From NCBI RefSeq assembly GCF_900107045.1, contig NZ_FNON01000001.1, positions 434,001 to 498,000 on the forward strand: a stretch of DNA of 64,000 nucleotides, written 5' to 3'. This DNA comes from Amycolatopsis xylanica. GTDB taxonomy: Bacteria; Actinomycetota; Actinomycetes; Mycobacteriales; Pseudonocardiaceae. The translations under genes and the position numbers were made by a program. The notes under the pieces are model-generated. The model was not told the origin of the DNA. It did no database searches and worked only from the letters and a program-made list of their open reading frames with translations. This document shows, in pieces, positions 14,620 through 23,715 of the stretch (positions are counted from its first letter, which is position 1; the number at the start of each line of letters is the position of its first letter).

Positions 14620-17554
14620 CTTCGGTTCCCTCCTTGGTCGCTGCGGGGGTCAGTGCGGGCACCACGAACGTGGTCAGCAGCAGTGAGGTGATCAGGCCGC
14701 CGAGTACGGCGATCGCCATCGGATGGATGATCTCCAGTCCCGCGGCCGGTCCGAAGAACAGCGCGGGCAGGAAGAACAGGCCCACGGCCAGGTGCACGCC
14801 CAGGTTGTCGCGCGCGAGCGTGCCGCGCGCCGCGATCCCGAACACCAGCAGCAACCCGGCCACCGAACCCAGCGACAGCTCCCCGTTCACCAGCCACGTG
14901 GTGAGCACGCCGCCTGCGAGCGCGAACGGCAGCGCGAAGAACGTGGCCGTGGCGAGCCGCCAGCTCGAGAAAGCCTGCTGCAGCACCAGGAACACACCGA
15001 TCAGCGCGGCGATCGAAATCGCCAGCACGCGCCAGTTGTCGGACTGTTCGCGCGCGCGGTCGCCGAGCACGGCCGCGTGGTACTCCAGCGGGAACGCCAC
15101 GTTCTTGATCTTGCTTTCGACATCGGCCGACACCGAGCCGACGGACCGGCCCGACACCGAGGCGGTGATGTCGACGCGCCGGGACACGTCCTCCCGCTTG
15201 ATGACCGTCGGCTTGGACCCGACCTTCACGTCGGCCACGTCGCCGAGCCGGACCCGGGTGCCCGCCGGTGATTCGATGGTGAGGTCGCGGACGCCGGACA
15301 GGCTGTGCTTGGCGTCGGGCGTGCCGCGCACGATGACCTCGAAGATCTTCTGGCCCTCGTACAGGCTGCCGACCTCGGTGCCGTTGACCAGCGTGGCCGC
15401 CGCGCGCCGGACGTCACCCGGCTTGATGCCGAACTTCTGCGCGGCCGTGAGGTTGACCTCGACCAGCATGGTCGGCTCTTCCGCCTCGGTCTCGATGCGC
15501 GGCTTGACCACGCCTTCGACACCGGAGACCAGCTTGAGCACTTCGGCGGCTTTTCCTTGCAGCACAGCGGGATCCTGGCCGTAGAGGCGCACGGTGAGGT
15601 CCTTGCTCGCGGTGCCGAGCAGCTCGGCCGACCGGCGCTTGTCGTAGGTCAGCACGTCGCTCTTGATGCCGGGGTAGCCCGCGATCGCGCGCTTGACCTC
15701 GCCGAGCGCCAGGTCGTAGTCCGCGCCGGTGTCGAGGGTGACCCACAGCTGGCTGGAGCCGGTGCCGACGACCTGGTCGGCGAGCATCGCCCGGCCGATC
15801 TGGGTGGCCACGTTCTTGACGCCGCCGATCCGGCTCAGCTCGTCACTCGCCCGCGCGGTGATGCGGTTCATCTCCGGCAGCGAGGTGCCGGGCGGGGCGT
15901 CGAACTGCACCAGCAGGTCGGGGTCTTTCGCCGACGGCAGCAGCGATCGGTTCAGCAGCGGCGTCAGCGCGAGCGTCGCGAGGACCACCACGAACGCGGC
16001 GATCACGATCCGCCGTGGGTGGGCGAAAGCGCCCGCCGGGAACCGGGGTTCCCGGCGGACACTCGCGCCGCGGGAGAGCAGGAGTGCGGACAGCGCCGGG
16101 GTGACCGTGAGCGCGGCGACGAGCGAAGCGAGCACGGCGAGCCCGTAAGCGAGCGCGAGCGGCTGGTAGAACTCGCGAGCCTGGCCGCCGAGGAAGAACA
16201 CGGGCACCACGACCAGCAGCGAGATCGCGGTCGTGAACAGCGCCGGGCGGCGGGCCGCGGTGAACGCGTCGACGAGCCCCGTGCCCCGCCGTGCCGCGTG
16301 GAGATCGGCGAGCACGTCGCCGACGACGAACCCGACCGCGGTCACCAGCCCGGCGACGGTCATCAGGTTGATCGTCGCGCCGGTCAGCCCGAGCACGAGC
16401 GCCGCCGCGCCCAGCGAGACCGCGATCGACACCGCCGCCACGAGCGCCGCGCGCCACGAAAGGACCAGGACGAGCACGAGCAGCATCAGCACGCCGCCGA
16501 TGAGGAGCCAGAGCCCGACGTTGCCCATGGCCGACTCGAGGAAGGTCGCGGGCCGGAACACGCCGGTGTCCACGTCGATGCCGCGCAGGCCGGGCGCGAG
16601 GTCGCTCATCGCCTTGTCGAGGCCCTCGGTGACGGCCAGCGTGTCGGCGCCGGGGAACTTCTCGACCACCAGCATCAGGCTGGGCTTGCCGTGGTTGGCC
16701 GAGTCGCCGATGAGCGGCTGGTGGTCCTTGACCACGGTGGTCACGTCACCGAGGCGCACGATCCGGTTCGGAGTGTCTTCGACGGTCACCTTCGCCAGGT
16801 CCTCGGCCGAGACGATCGGCGACACGTGCTGGATGCCGAGCCGCTGGTTGGCCGTGTCGAAGAAGCCGCCGGTGCCCGGCGTCGAAGCCTCCAAATAGGA
16901 CAGTGGGGACACCCACATCGCGTTGCCGGTGGTCTGCAGCACCTGCGCGAGCGAGACATCGTTGGCCGCCAGGCGTTTCGGGTCGACCTGGACCTGCAGC
17001 TGCTGGTCGCGCTGGCCCCAGATGGCCACGTTCGCGACGCCCGGCACGCCCATCAGCCGGGGTTTGACCGTCCAGCGCGCGAGCACGGAGGTGTCGATCA
17101 GGGAGAGCTCTTTCGGGGTCAGGCCGATCATCAGCACCCGGCTCGACGACGACAGCGGCTCGAGCATGATCGGCGGCTTGGACACGTTCGGCAGCGCTTT
17201 CGCCTGCGTGATGCGCTCCTGCACCACCTGGCGCGCGCGGAGCGGGTCGGTGCCCGGCTCGAAGACCAGGGTGAGCGAGGACAGGCCCGGCACCGATTCG
17301 GAGCGGATGGTGTCCAGCCAGGCGACCCCGTTGAGGAGGTCGGCCTCGAGCGGCACGGTGATGAGCTGTTCGACCTCGGCGGCGGAGAGGCCGAGCGCCT
17401 CGGTCTGCACCTCGACCGAGGTGGGGGAGAACTCCGGCAGCACGTCGACCGCCGCGTCCCGGATCCGCACGAACCCGAAGAGCAGCACGGCGACCGCGCC
17501 GAGCAGCACCAGCAGCCTGAGCCGCACGCTCTGTCCGACGATCCAACGCGTCAT
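14606..17554 (-). CDS. HME/CusA-type RND protein with altered proton relay
   Basis: A 982-residue paralogue of the neighbouring pump, with VDVLPEFSPTSVEVQTEAL at the first porter subdomain and the same two blocks of TM segments. The TM4 stretch reads GFVVGDVLADLHAARRG where the partner has VVDDAIVDVENVF, so the paired Asp and the Glu are not retained. The second cluster reads GIAARGTLARDN and is shorter. It may act as a non-energised subunit in a mixed trimer, as in pumps with unequal RND partners (inference). ATG 17554 follows GGAGGG. The response-regulator gene ends 66 bp upstream. Confidence 0.85.
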   Translation of the reverse strand: MTRWIVGQSVRLRLLVLLGAVAVLLFGFVRIRDAAVDVLPEFSPTSVEVQTEALGLSAAEVEQLITVPLEADLLNGVAWLDTIRSESVPGLSSLTLVFEPGTDPLRARQVVQERITQAKALPNVSKPPIMLEPLSSSSRVLMIGLTPKELSLIDTSVLARWTVKPRLMGVPGVANVAIWGQRDQQLQVQVDPKRLAANDVSLAQVLQTTGNAMWVSPLSYLEASTPGTGGFFDTANQRLGIQHVSPIVSAEDLAKVTVEDTPNRIVRLGDVTTVVKDHQPLIGDSANHGKPSLMLVVEKFPGADTLAVTEGLDKAMSDLAPGLRGIDVDTGVFRPATFLESAMGNVGLWLLIGGVLMLLVLVLVLSWRAALVAAVSIAVSLGAAALVLGLTGATINLMTVAGLVTAVGFVVGDVLADLHAARRGTGLVDAFTAARRPALFTTAISLLVVVPVFFLGGQAREFYQPLALAYGLAVLASLVAALTVTPALSALLLSRGASVRREPRFPAGAFAHPRRIVIAAFVVVLATLALTPLLNRSLLPSAKDPDLLVQFDAPPGTSLPEMNRITARASDELSRIGGVKNVATQIGRAMLADQVVGTGSSQLWVTLDTGADYDLALGEVKRAIAGYPGIKSDVLTYDKRRSAELLGTASKDLTVRLYGQDPAVLQGKAAEVLKLVSGVEGVVKPRIETEAEEPTMLVEVNLTAAQKFGIKPGDVRRAAATLVNGTEVGSLYEGQKIFEVIVRGTPDAKHSLSGVRDLTIESPAGTRVRLGDVADVKVGSKPTVIKREDVSRRVDITASVSGRSVGSVSADVESKIKNVAFPLEYHAAVLGDRAREQSDNWRVLAISIAALIGVFLVLQQAFSSWRLATATFFALPFALAGGVLTTWLVNGELSLGSVAGLLLVFGIAARGTLARDNLGVHLAVGLFFLPALFFGPAAGLEIIHPMAIAVLGGLITSLLLTTFVVPALTPAATKEGTEDAHQ

Positions 17555-17620
17555 GGCAGGTGCTCCCTCCGCAGACGTCCGCGCGGCCATTGTCGGAATC
17601 CGGCGTGGCCGCCCGCATCG

Positions 17621-18274
17621 TCAAAATTGAGGAAGACCGGCCTGCTGCGCCTCATGGGCGATCGCGACGGCGGCGAGCTGCGAGCGCACGTCGAGTTTCG
17701 TGAGTATCGAACGGATCTGGGCCCGCACGGTGGCCAGCGAGACGGTGAACTCCGCCGCGACGGCCGCCGCCGACCGGCCCGCGGCGAGCCGGTCGAGCAC
17801 CTGGCGTTCACGGGCGCTGAGCCTGCCCAGCCGCTGCACGAGTAGCCGCCGCTCGTCTTGGAAGGCTTGGTGCAGCAGGATCAGCTCCGCGCGCGCGGCC
17901 CTCGACAGCACTTCCCGCCCGGCGGCGGCGTCGACGATGACCGCGAGCAGCCGTTCGAACGACTCGGCCTTGCTGACCCAGCCGAGCGCGCCCAGCGCGA
18001 CGGCCTCGGCGATGGAGGTCCGGTCCCGGCACGCGGTGACGATCAGCACCGCCCAGCCGCCGGCGCGCAGCGGTTCGATGAGCCGGAGCCCGCTCGGCGC
18101 GTTCTCGCCGAGGTCGAGGTCGAGCAGCACCAGTCCCGGTTCGTGCCTGCCGACGGCACGCAGGATCGAGTCGTCGACCGGGATCCGCCGCGCGTCGATG
18201 CCCTGCGCGGTGAGCGCCACCACCAGCGCGGTGCTGATCAGCGGGTGGTCGTCGACCACCAGTACCCCGGTCAT
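17621..18274 (-). CDS. NarL/FixJ-family response regulator
   Basis: A 217-residue regulator. The receiver starts GVLVVDDHPLISTAL, with phospho-acceptor Asp in LVLLDLDLGENAPSG and Lys in GWVSKAESFERLL. The C-terminal LuxR-type HTH reads LSARERQVLDRLAAGRSAAAV, EFTVSLATVRAQIRSIL, TKLDVRSQLAAVAIA. It is translationally coupled to the kinase (ATGA at 18271-18274) and directly upstream of the RND genes on the same strand. It is therefore the best candidate regulator of that operon. No operator was identified. Confidence 0.9.
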   Translation of the reverse strand: MTGVLVVDDHPLISTALVVALTAQGIDARRIPVDDSILRAVGRHEPGLVLLDLDLGENAPSGLRLIEPLRAGGWAVLIVTACRDRTSIAEAVALGALGWVSKAESFERLLAVIVDAAAGREVLSRAARAELILLHQAFQDERRLLVQRLGRLSARERQVLDRLAAGRSAAAVAAEFTVSLATVRAQIRSILTKLDVRSQLAAVAIAHEAQQAGLPQF

Positions 18275-19626
18275 GCGGTCTGGCGCAGCCGCGGCGCCGG
18301 AATGTCCACAGTGGCCGGTACCGCGACGGTGACCACGCAGCCGCGCTCGCCGCCGCCGATCCGCAGTGAGCCGCCGTGCTCGGCCAGCAGCCGCTCGCAC
18401 ACCGTGAGCCCGATGCCCATGCCCGCCGACCGATGGCCCGCACGCGGGCCGGGCCCGTTGTCGGCGACCGTGATCGTCACGGATTCACCTTCGTGCCAGG
18501 CGCTGATCCGGACGTCGCTGCCCGGCGCGTGCCGGGCGCAGTTCGCCAGCAGGTTGGTGATGACCTGCGCCAGCGCGTGCGCCGGCATGTCGGCGCGCAG
18601 GCCTGCGGGCACGTCGAGGTCGATCCGTTCGCCGTGCGCGGTCCGCAGCGCGGCGAGCCTGGTCAGCAGCGGATGCAGCCGGGTGGCGCCGGTCGCGGCG
18701 GCGGAACCGTCGCCGAGCAGCTCCCGCATCCGGTCCAGCTCGGCCTGCACGGCGGAGGCGAGCGCGGCGCGTTCGGCGCGCCCCAGCGTTTCCGCGTCGG
18801 CGCACAGCAGGTGGCTGACCCCGGACAGTCCGGAAAGGACATTGCGGATCTCGTGCTCGCGCACGGCCGCCTCCGAGGCCGACCGGCCTGCCGCCCGCAG
18901 CGTGACGATCGCGGGTTTCGCCAGCACCAGCAACACGATCAGCAGGCCGAGCAGTCGCAGCCCGGCGAATTCGAGCGCGGGGGAGGAGAAGGTGGACGTG
19001 CCGGTGAAGCCCTCCAGATGCGCGACCGCGATCAGCGAGAGCCCGATGCCGACGCGCCAGGTCTGCGGCTGGTGCCGCCGCGCGCCGACCATCACGAACC
19101 CGGTGGCGACCGCCCACCAGCCGCCGATGATGACCCGCTGGGCGAGCGCGGGCGCGGCGGGCACGCCGTCCGCCAGCGCGTCGGCCATGCCGACGACCAG
19201 CACCGCGCCGCCGAGCAGCACCGACCAGCGGAGCCGGTGCCGCAGGCGCAGCGCGTCGGCCATCAGCACGAGGAAGCACCCGGCCGCGACGAACCGGGCG
19301 ATCTCGCCGGTGCCCGGCTCGGTGACGATGCCCGCCGGGATCATCACCAGCCCGTAGAACCCCAGTGGCACGGCGAGCCTGCGGTGGGAAAGGCGAGGTG
19401 ATTCCGGGCTCGCGGCCGCCACCACGGCGACCGCCGTCGCGGTGCCAGCCGCGGCGAGCGCGAGCACGACGAAGATGTCGTAGGCGGCATGATCGAGCGT
19501 GAGATGGTCCCAGCGGTCGAACTGCCAGAGCGCGAGTGCCACGACGGCCAGCACCGCGCCGGTTTCCGTGATGGCGGGCAGCCACCATCTCCTCGTATCC
19601 GCCACCAGCGCGCTGTTCACCGGCAT
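18271..19626 (-). CDS. Multi-TM sensor histidine kinase
   Basis: A 451-residue kinase with about eight hydrophobic segments in the first 240 residues (for example AVLAVVALALWQF, YDIFVVLALAAAGTATAVA, LLGGAVLVVGMADAL, LLGLLIVLLVLAKPA) and no large extracellular domain. The His box AAVREHEIRNVLSGLSGVSHLL is of the HEIRN type. The ATPase part has VITNLLANCARHA (N-box), VADNGPGP and GMGIGLTVCERLL (G2). ATG 19626 follows GGAGGGG. As first gene of the kinase-regulator-RND operon it probably senses membrane or envelope stress, or a hydrophobic ligand (inference). Confidence 0.87.
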   Translation of the reverse strand: MPVNSALVADTRRWWLPAITETGAVLAVVALALWQFDRWDHLTLDHAAYDIFVVLALAAAGTATAVAVVAAASPESPRLSHRRLAVPLGFYGLVMIPAGIVTEPGTGEIARFVAAGCFLVLMADALRLRHRLRWSVLLGGAVLVVGMADALADGVPAAPALAQRVIIGGWWAVATGFVMVGARRHQPQTWRVGIGLSLIAVAHLEGFTGTSTFSSPALEFAGLRLLGLLIVLLVLAKPAIVTLRAAGRSASEAAVREHEIRNVLSGLSGVSHLLCADAETLGRAERAALASAVQAELDRMRELLGDGSAAATGATRLHPLLTRLAALRTAHGERIDLDVPAGLRADMPAHALAQVITNLLANCARHAPGSDVRISAWHEGESVTITVADNGPGPRAGHRSAGMGIGLTVCERLLAEHGGSLRIGGGERGCVVTVAVPATVDIPAPRLRQTA

Positions 19627-19851
19627 CAGGCCCACCCCTCCGTGCCCTGTGATCTGGGTGTCGAACAGGACGGCGACGCTGTTACCGGAAATGGCTCTGG
19701 TTATGCAACGGAAACCTGAAAAGCGCTTGGCCGATAGTCGGAAATTGTCTTTCCCAGGCATGGCTCGGTTTGGAATCGCGGACGCACGGGAACTTCGGGG
19801 CTGCCGCGCACGTTGTGCTGGCAAGAGGGATCGGACGAAAGGGGATGGGAC

Positions 19852-20061
19852 ATGCCGTCGCTCAAGAAGCTCGCCGCGCTCGCGGGCACCGCCGCCGCGG
19901 TCCGCAGTTACGCGAAGAAGAACCCGGAAAAGGTCAACAAAATCGCGGGCCAGGCCGCGGAATTCGTCGACAAGCGGACCAAGGGCAAGTACCACGGCCA
20001 GATCGGCGGGGTGCTGCAGAAGGTGCGCAACGCCACCGACCCGGGCCCCGCGCCGCAGTAG
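19852..20061 (+). CDS. MT0933/Rv0909-like small protein (putative antitoxin family)
   Basis: A 69-residue Lys-rich protein. KKNPEKVNKIAGQAAEFVDKR and TKGKYHGQIGGVLQKVRNAT resemble the actinobacterial MT0933_antitox family, whose founder Rv0909 is described as an antitoxin. No toxin partner adjoins it: the neighbours are a histidine kinase (divergent) and a nucleoside hydrolase (32 bp downstream). The ATG follows AAAGGGGATGGGAC. The 225-bp gap upstream shows no other gene. Family match is moderate and an antitoxin role here is doubtful. Confidence 0.65.
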   Translation: MPSLKKLAALAGTAAAVRSYAKKNPEKVNKIAGQAAEFVDKRTKGKYHGQIGGVLQKVRNATDPGPAPQ

Positions 20062-20093
20062 CCGGGTGATGCCCTCGCGCCGAGAATGGGCGC

Positions 20094-21041
20094 ATGGGCA
20101 TCCCTGTGGTACTCGACTGCGATCCGGGGCACGACGACGCCATCGCGATCATGCTGGCCGCCGCCGACCCGGCGCTGGACCTGCTGGCCATCACGACCGT
20201 CGCGGGCAACCAGACGCTCGAGAAGACCACGCTGAACGCGCGGCGGGTGTGCACGGTCGCGGGGATCACCGGCGTCCCGATCGCGGCGGGCTGCGCGCGC
20301 CCGCTCGCGGGCCCGCTGCGGGTGGCGCAGGACGTGCACGGCGAGTCCGGGCTGGACGGCCCGGCGTTCGGCGCGCCCTCGGTCGGCGTGGTGGACGGGC
20401 ACGCGGTCGACCTCATGCACCGGCTGCTGGCCGAGCGGCCGGTGACGCTCGTGCCGACCGGTCCGCTGACCAACATCGCCACACTGCTGACCAGATATCC
20501 GGGCGACGCCGCCCGGATCACCGAGATCGTCCTCATGGGTGGTTCCACCGAGCGGGGCAACACCACGCCGTACGCGGAGTTCAACATCTTCGCCGACCCG
20601 GAGGCCGCCGCGCTCGTCTTCGGCAGCGGGGTCCCGGTCACCATGTGCGGGCTGAACGTCACGCACCAGGCGCTGGTCACGCCGGAGGTGGTCGCGGGCT
20701 TCGAGGCGCTCGGCACCGAGCTCGGGCGGTTGTGCGCCGAGCTGATGACCTTCTTCGGCGCTACTTACCGTGAGCTGTTCGGCTTCCCGGCGCCGCCGCT
20801 GCACGACCCGGTCGCGGTCGCGCGGGTGATCGATCCGGCGCTGGTGCCCTGCGTCGAGGCGCATGTCGCGATCGAAACGGCCGGTACGCACACTCGCGGG
20901 GCGACCGTGGTCGACCTCGACGGCAGGCTGGGCCTGGCGCCGAACGCGCGGGTCGCGGTCGGCCTTGACGCCGAACGGTTCTTCGGCCGGGTGCTCGCCG
21001 CGGTCAGCTCATTGTCCACAGTGGACTCAACGCCGCGCTGA
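20094..21041 (+). CDS. Inosine-uridine-preferring nucleoside hydrolase family protein
   Basis: A 315-residue protein with the diagnostic N-terminal Ca-binding motif VVLDCDPGHDDAIAIMLAA (DxDxGxDDA class). TVAGNQTLEKTTLNA and a VHGESGLDG loop follow, then LVPTGPLTNIATLL, IVLMGGSTERGNTTPYAEFN and a C-terminal HDPVAVARVIDP carrying a metal-ligand Asp. It hydrolyses N-glycosidic bonds of nucleosides to free base and ribose (family knowledge); base preference is unknown. It stands alone, with 122 bp and a promoter separating it from the ABC importer downstream. Confidence 0.92.
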   Translation: MGIPVVLDCDPGHDDAIAIMLAAADPALDLLAITTVAGNQTLEKTTLNARRVCTVAGITGVPIAAGCARPLAGPLRVAQDVHGESGLDGPAFGAPSVGVVDGHAVDLMHRLLAERPVTLVPTGPLTNIATLLTRYPGDAARITEIVLMGGSTERGNTTPYAEFNIFADPEAAALVFGSGVPVTMCGLNVTHQALVTPEVVAGFEALGTELGRLCAELMTFFGATYRELFGFPAPPLHDPVAVARVIDPALVPCVEAHVAIETAGTHTRGATVVDLDGRLGLAPNARVAVGLDAERFFGRVLAAVSSLSTVDSTPR

Positions 21042-21085
21042 GCATGGTTTCCCGGCGCTGCGCGACGCGAGTAGTTCGTTAACCC

Positions 21086-21145
21086 TTGACACGGCCGTTA
21101 CTTCGGCACCACCCTGTTGACGCTGTATTGAAACGATTCATTACC
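21086..21145 (+). promoter_or_regulatory. Promoter region with LacI-type operator of the rhamnose importer
   Basis: The operator TGAAACGATTCA lies at 21129-21140 and matches the palindrome TGAAACGTTTCA at 61088-61099 in 11 of 12 bases, including the flank ATTGAAACG. TTGACG (21117-21122) is spaced 17 bp from ATTACC (21140-21145), so the operator would cover the spacer. A further TTGACA is at 21086-21091. The importer GTG follows at 21164. Confidence 0.65.
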
Positions 21146-21163
21146 GTCTGAGGGGAACGCACG

Positions 21164-22666
21164 GTGAACCGTGTCGCCGCGAAGCCGCCGGTCGTGGCGC
21201 TGCGTGACGTAGTCAAGAGTTTTGGCACGGTTCGGGCACTCTCCGGCGTCTCACTCGAACTCCGGCCCGGCGTCGCGCACGCCCTGCTGGGCGAGAACGG
21301 CGCGGGCAAGTCGACCTTGATCAAGGTACTCGCGGGCGCGCACCGGCCGGACGCGGGGGAGATCCACCTCGACGGCGCCCCGCACCGCATGCACGGCCCC
21401 GGCGACGCGCAAGCCGCCGGCATCGCGGTGATCTACCAGGAACCGACGCTGTTCGGCGATCTCTCGGTGGCGGAGAACGTGTTCATCGGCCGCCAGCCGC
21501 TGAAATCGGGCCGTCGCATCGACCATACCGCGACGAAGAACGCCACCCGGGCGCTGCTGGAGCGGCTGGGCGTGACACTCGATCCCGACCGGCCCGCGCG
21601 CGGACTGTCCATCGCCGACCAGCAGGTCATCGAGATCGCGAAAGCGCTCTCCGTCGACGCGCGCGTGATCGTGATGGACGAGCCGACGGCCGCGTTGTCC
21701 GCGGCTGAGGTCGCCAGACTGTTCGGTGTCGTACGGGCTTTGCTGGGACAGGGGGTCGCGGTCTTGTTCGTCTCACACCGGCTCGACGAGGTCTTCGAAC
21801 TCTGCGAGGAGGCCACCGTGCTCCGCGACGGCGGCCATGTCTGGTCCGGACCACTGGATCAGACCACTCCGGACGAGCTGGTCAAGCGCATGGTCGGCCG
21901 TGAGCTGTCGGCGCTGTTTCCCAAGCAGGCCAACGAACCGGGCGAGGTCGCGCTGTCCGCGCGGCGGCTCACCCGCGAAGGCGTGTTCGTCGACGTCTCG
22001 TTCGAGCTGCGCGCTGGGGAGATCGTCGCGCTCGCCGGGCTCGTCGGCGCCGGGCGCAGCGAGGTCGCGCGCGCGGTGTTCGGCATCGACCGGCTCGACG
22101 CGGGCGAGGTGCGCGTCGGTGACCGGGTGCTGCCCAGCGGATCGCCGAGCGCGGCGATGGCGGCGGGCATCGGGTTCGTGCCGGAGGACCGGCGGCAGCA
22201 GGGACTGGTGATGGACGCGTCGATCGAGCGCAACGCCGCGCTCGCGTCGCTCGGCAAGCTGAGCAAGGGCGGGATCGTGCGCCGCCGTGACGAACGCGCG
22301 CTCGCGCAGGACTGGGCGGTCAAGCTGCGCCTGAAGTTCGCGAAGCTGAGCGACCCGGCCGGCGTGCTCTCCGGGGGCAACCAGCAGAAGGTCGTGCTCG
22401 CGAAGTGGTTGTCCCGCAAGCCGAAGGTGCTCATCGTCGACGAGCCGACGCGTGGCATCGACGTCGGCACCAAGGCCGAGGTGCACCGGCTGCTCTCGGA
22501 GCTGGCCGCCGACGGCGTCGCGGTGCTGATGATCTCCTCCGAGCTGCCCGAGGTGCTGGGCATGGCCGACCGGGTGCTGGTGATGCACGAGGGCAGGCTC
22601 GCCGCCGAGCTCACCGCGCCGCTGACCGAGGAGTCGATCGCGCTTGCCGCGGCTGGTCGCGGATGA
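21164..22666 (+). CDS. rhaT: Rhamnose-type sugar ABC importer, double ATPase subunit
   Basis: A 500-residue protein with two fused ABC domains of the CUT2 class. The first has Walker A LLGENGAGKSTLIKVLAG, signature GLSIADQQVIEIAKAL and Walker B VIVMDEPTAALS. The second has a degenerate Walker A GLVGAGRSEVARAVFG (usual in CUT2), signature LSGGNQQKVVLAKWL and Walker B VLIVDEPTRGIDVG. It drives uptake through the two permeases that follow (ATGA overlap). The rhamnose assignment comes from the binding protein's character, the ATPase-permease-permease-binding protein order known for rhaTPQS, and the shared operator with the rha catabolic operon. Confidence 0.85.
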   Translation: MNRVAAKPPVVALRDVVKSFGTVRALSGVSLELRPGVAHALLGENGAGKSTLIKVLAGAHRPDAGEIHLDGAPHRMHGPGDAQAAGIAVIYQEPTLFGDLSVAENVFIGRQPLKSGRRIDHTATKNATRALLERLGVTLDPDRPARGLSIADQQVIEIAKALSVDARVIVMDEPTAALSAAEVARLFGVVRALLGQGVAVLFVSHRLDEVFELCEEATVLRDGGHVWSGPLDQTTPDELVKRMVGRELSALFPKQANEPGEVALSARRLTREGVFVDVSFELRAGEIVALAGLVGAGRSEVARAVFGIDRLDAGEVRVGDRVLPSGSPSAAMAAGIGFVPEDRRQQGLVMDASIERNAALASLGKLSKGGIVRRRDERALAQDWAVKLRLKFAKLSDPAGVLSGGNQQKVVLAKWLSRKPKVLIVDEPTRGIDVGTKAEVHRLLSELAADGVAVLMISSELPEVLGMADRVLVMHEGRLAAELTAPLTEESIALAAAGRG

Positions 22667-23715
22667 CCGCGCAGGTCGAGGCGCGTGCCGAAAGCGTCGA
22701 ACCCTCGCGCGGCGCGCGACGGCTGCTCGACCGCGCCGGGCGCGTGCGTGAGCTGGGTGTCGGGCTGGTGCTGGTGCTCGTGGTGGCCGGGACGGCGGTG
22801 GCCAATCCCCGGTTCGTGCAACCGCAGAGCCTGCGCGATCTGCTGATCAACGCGTCGATCATCGCGCTGCTGACCGTCGGCCAGACGATCGTGGTGGTGA
22901 CCCGCAACGTCGACCTGTCGGTCGGCTCGGTGCTGGGGCTGTCGGCGTTCATCACCGCGTCGATCGTGGCCGAGCATCCGGGGATCCCGGTCGTGGGCGC
23001 GCTGTTGCTCGGCGTCGCGCTCGGGCTGGTGTGCGGGATGGTGAACGGCCTGGTCGTGTCGCTCGGCCAGGTGCCGAGCCTGGTGGTCACGCTCGGCACG
23101 CTGTACGTGTTCCGCGGCCTGGACTTCGCGCTCGCGCACGGCACCCAGGTCAACGCCGCCGACCTGCCGCCGTCGCTGCTCGGGCTCGGCAGCGGGCGCG
23201 TGCTCGGGGTGCCGTACCTGGTGCTGATCACGCTCGTCGTGGTGCTCGCGGCCGCTTTCTACCTGCGTTCGTACCGCTCGGGCCGCGAGCTGTACGCGAT
23301 GGGTTCGCATCCCGAAGCGGCCATGCTCGCCGGGATTCCGGTGCAGCGCCGCGTGTTCACCGCGTTCGCCGTCTCCGGCGCGGTCGCCGGGCTCGCGGGC
23401 GGACTGTGGATGGCGCGCTACGGGACGGTCGACGCGGCGGCGGGCACCGGGCTCGAGCTGCAGGTCGTCGCGGCGGTCGTGGTCGGCGGGGTGGCGATCT
23501 TCGGCGGTTCGGGCAGTGTGCTCGGCGCGGCGCTCGGCGCGCTGCTGCTGAGCACGATCACCAGCTGCCTGATCGTGCTGGGCGTGCCCGCGTTCTGGCA
23601 GCAGGCGATCACCGGCGCGCTGCTGCTGGCCGCGATCACGGTCGACAGAATCGTGTCGCTGCGTCTCGCCGCCGCGTTGCGTCCGGACCGGCGGAAGGCG
23701 GACCACGATGCGTGA
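22663..23715 (+). CDS. rhaP: Rhamnose-type ABC importer permease 1
   Basis: A 350-residue CUT2 permease with about ten TM segments. It contains VGQTIVVVTRNVDLSVGSVLGL, the conserved DLSVGS motif of the ribose/rhamnose permease family, then LGQVPSLVVTLGTLYVFRGLD and VVVGGVAIFGGSGSVLGAALG near the C-terminus. ATG 22663 overlaps the ATPase stop, and the next gene starts 8 bp before this stop. The partner permease differs in sequence, consistent with a heterodimeric channel as in RhaP/RhaQ. Confidence 0.82.
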   Translation: MTAQVEARAESVEPSRGARRLLDRAGRVRELGVGLVLVLVVAGTAVANPRFVQPQSLRDLLINASIIALLTVGQTIVVVTRNVDLSVGSVLGLSAFITASIVAEHPGIPVVGALLLGVALGLVCGMVNGLVVSLGQVPSLVVTLGTLYVFRGLDFALAHGTQVNAADLPPSLLGLGSGRVLGVPYLVLITLVVVLAAAFYLRSYRSGRELYAMGSHPEAAMLAGIPVQRRVFTAFAVSGAVAGLAGGLWMARYGTVDAAAGTGLELQVVAAVVVGGVAIFGGSGSVLGAALGALLLSTITSCLIVLGVPAFWQQAITGALLLAAITVDRIVSLRLAAALRPDRRKADHDA

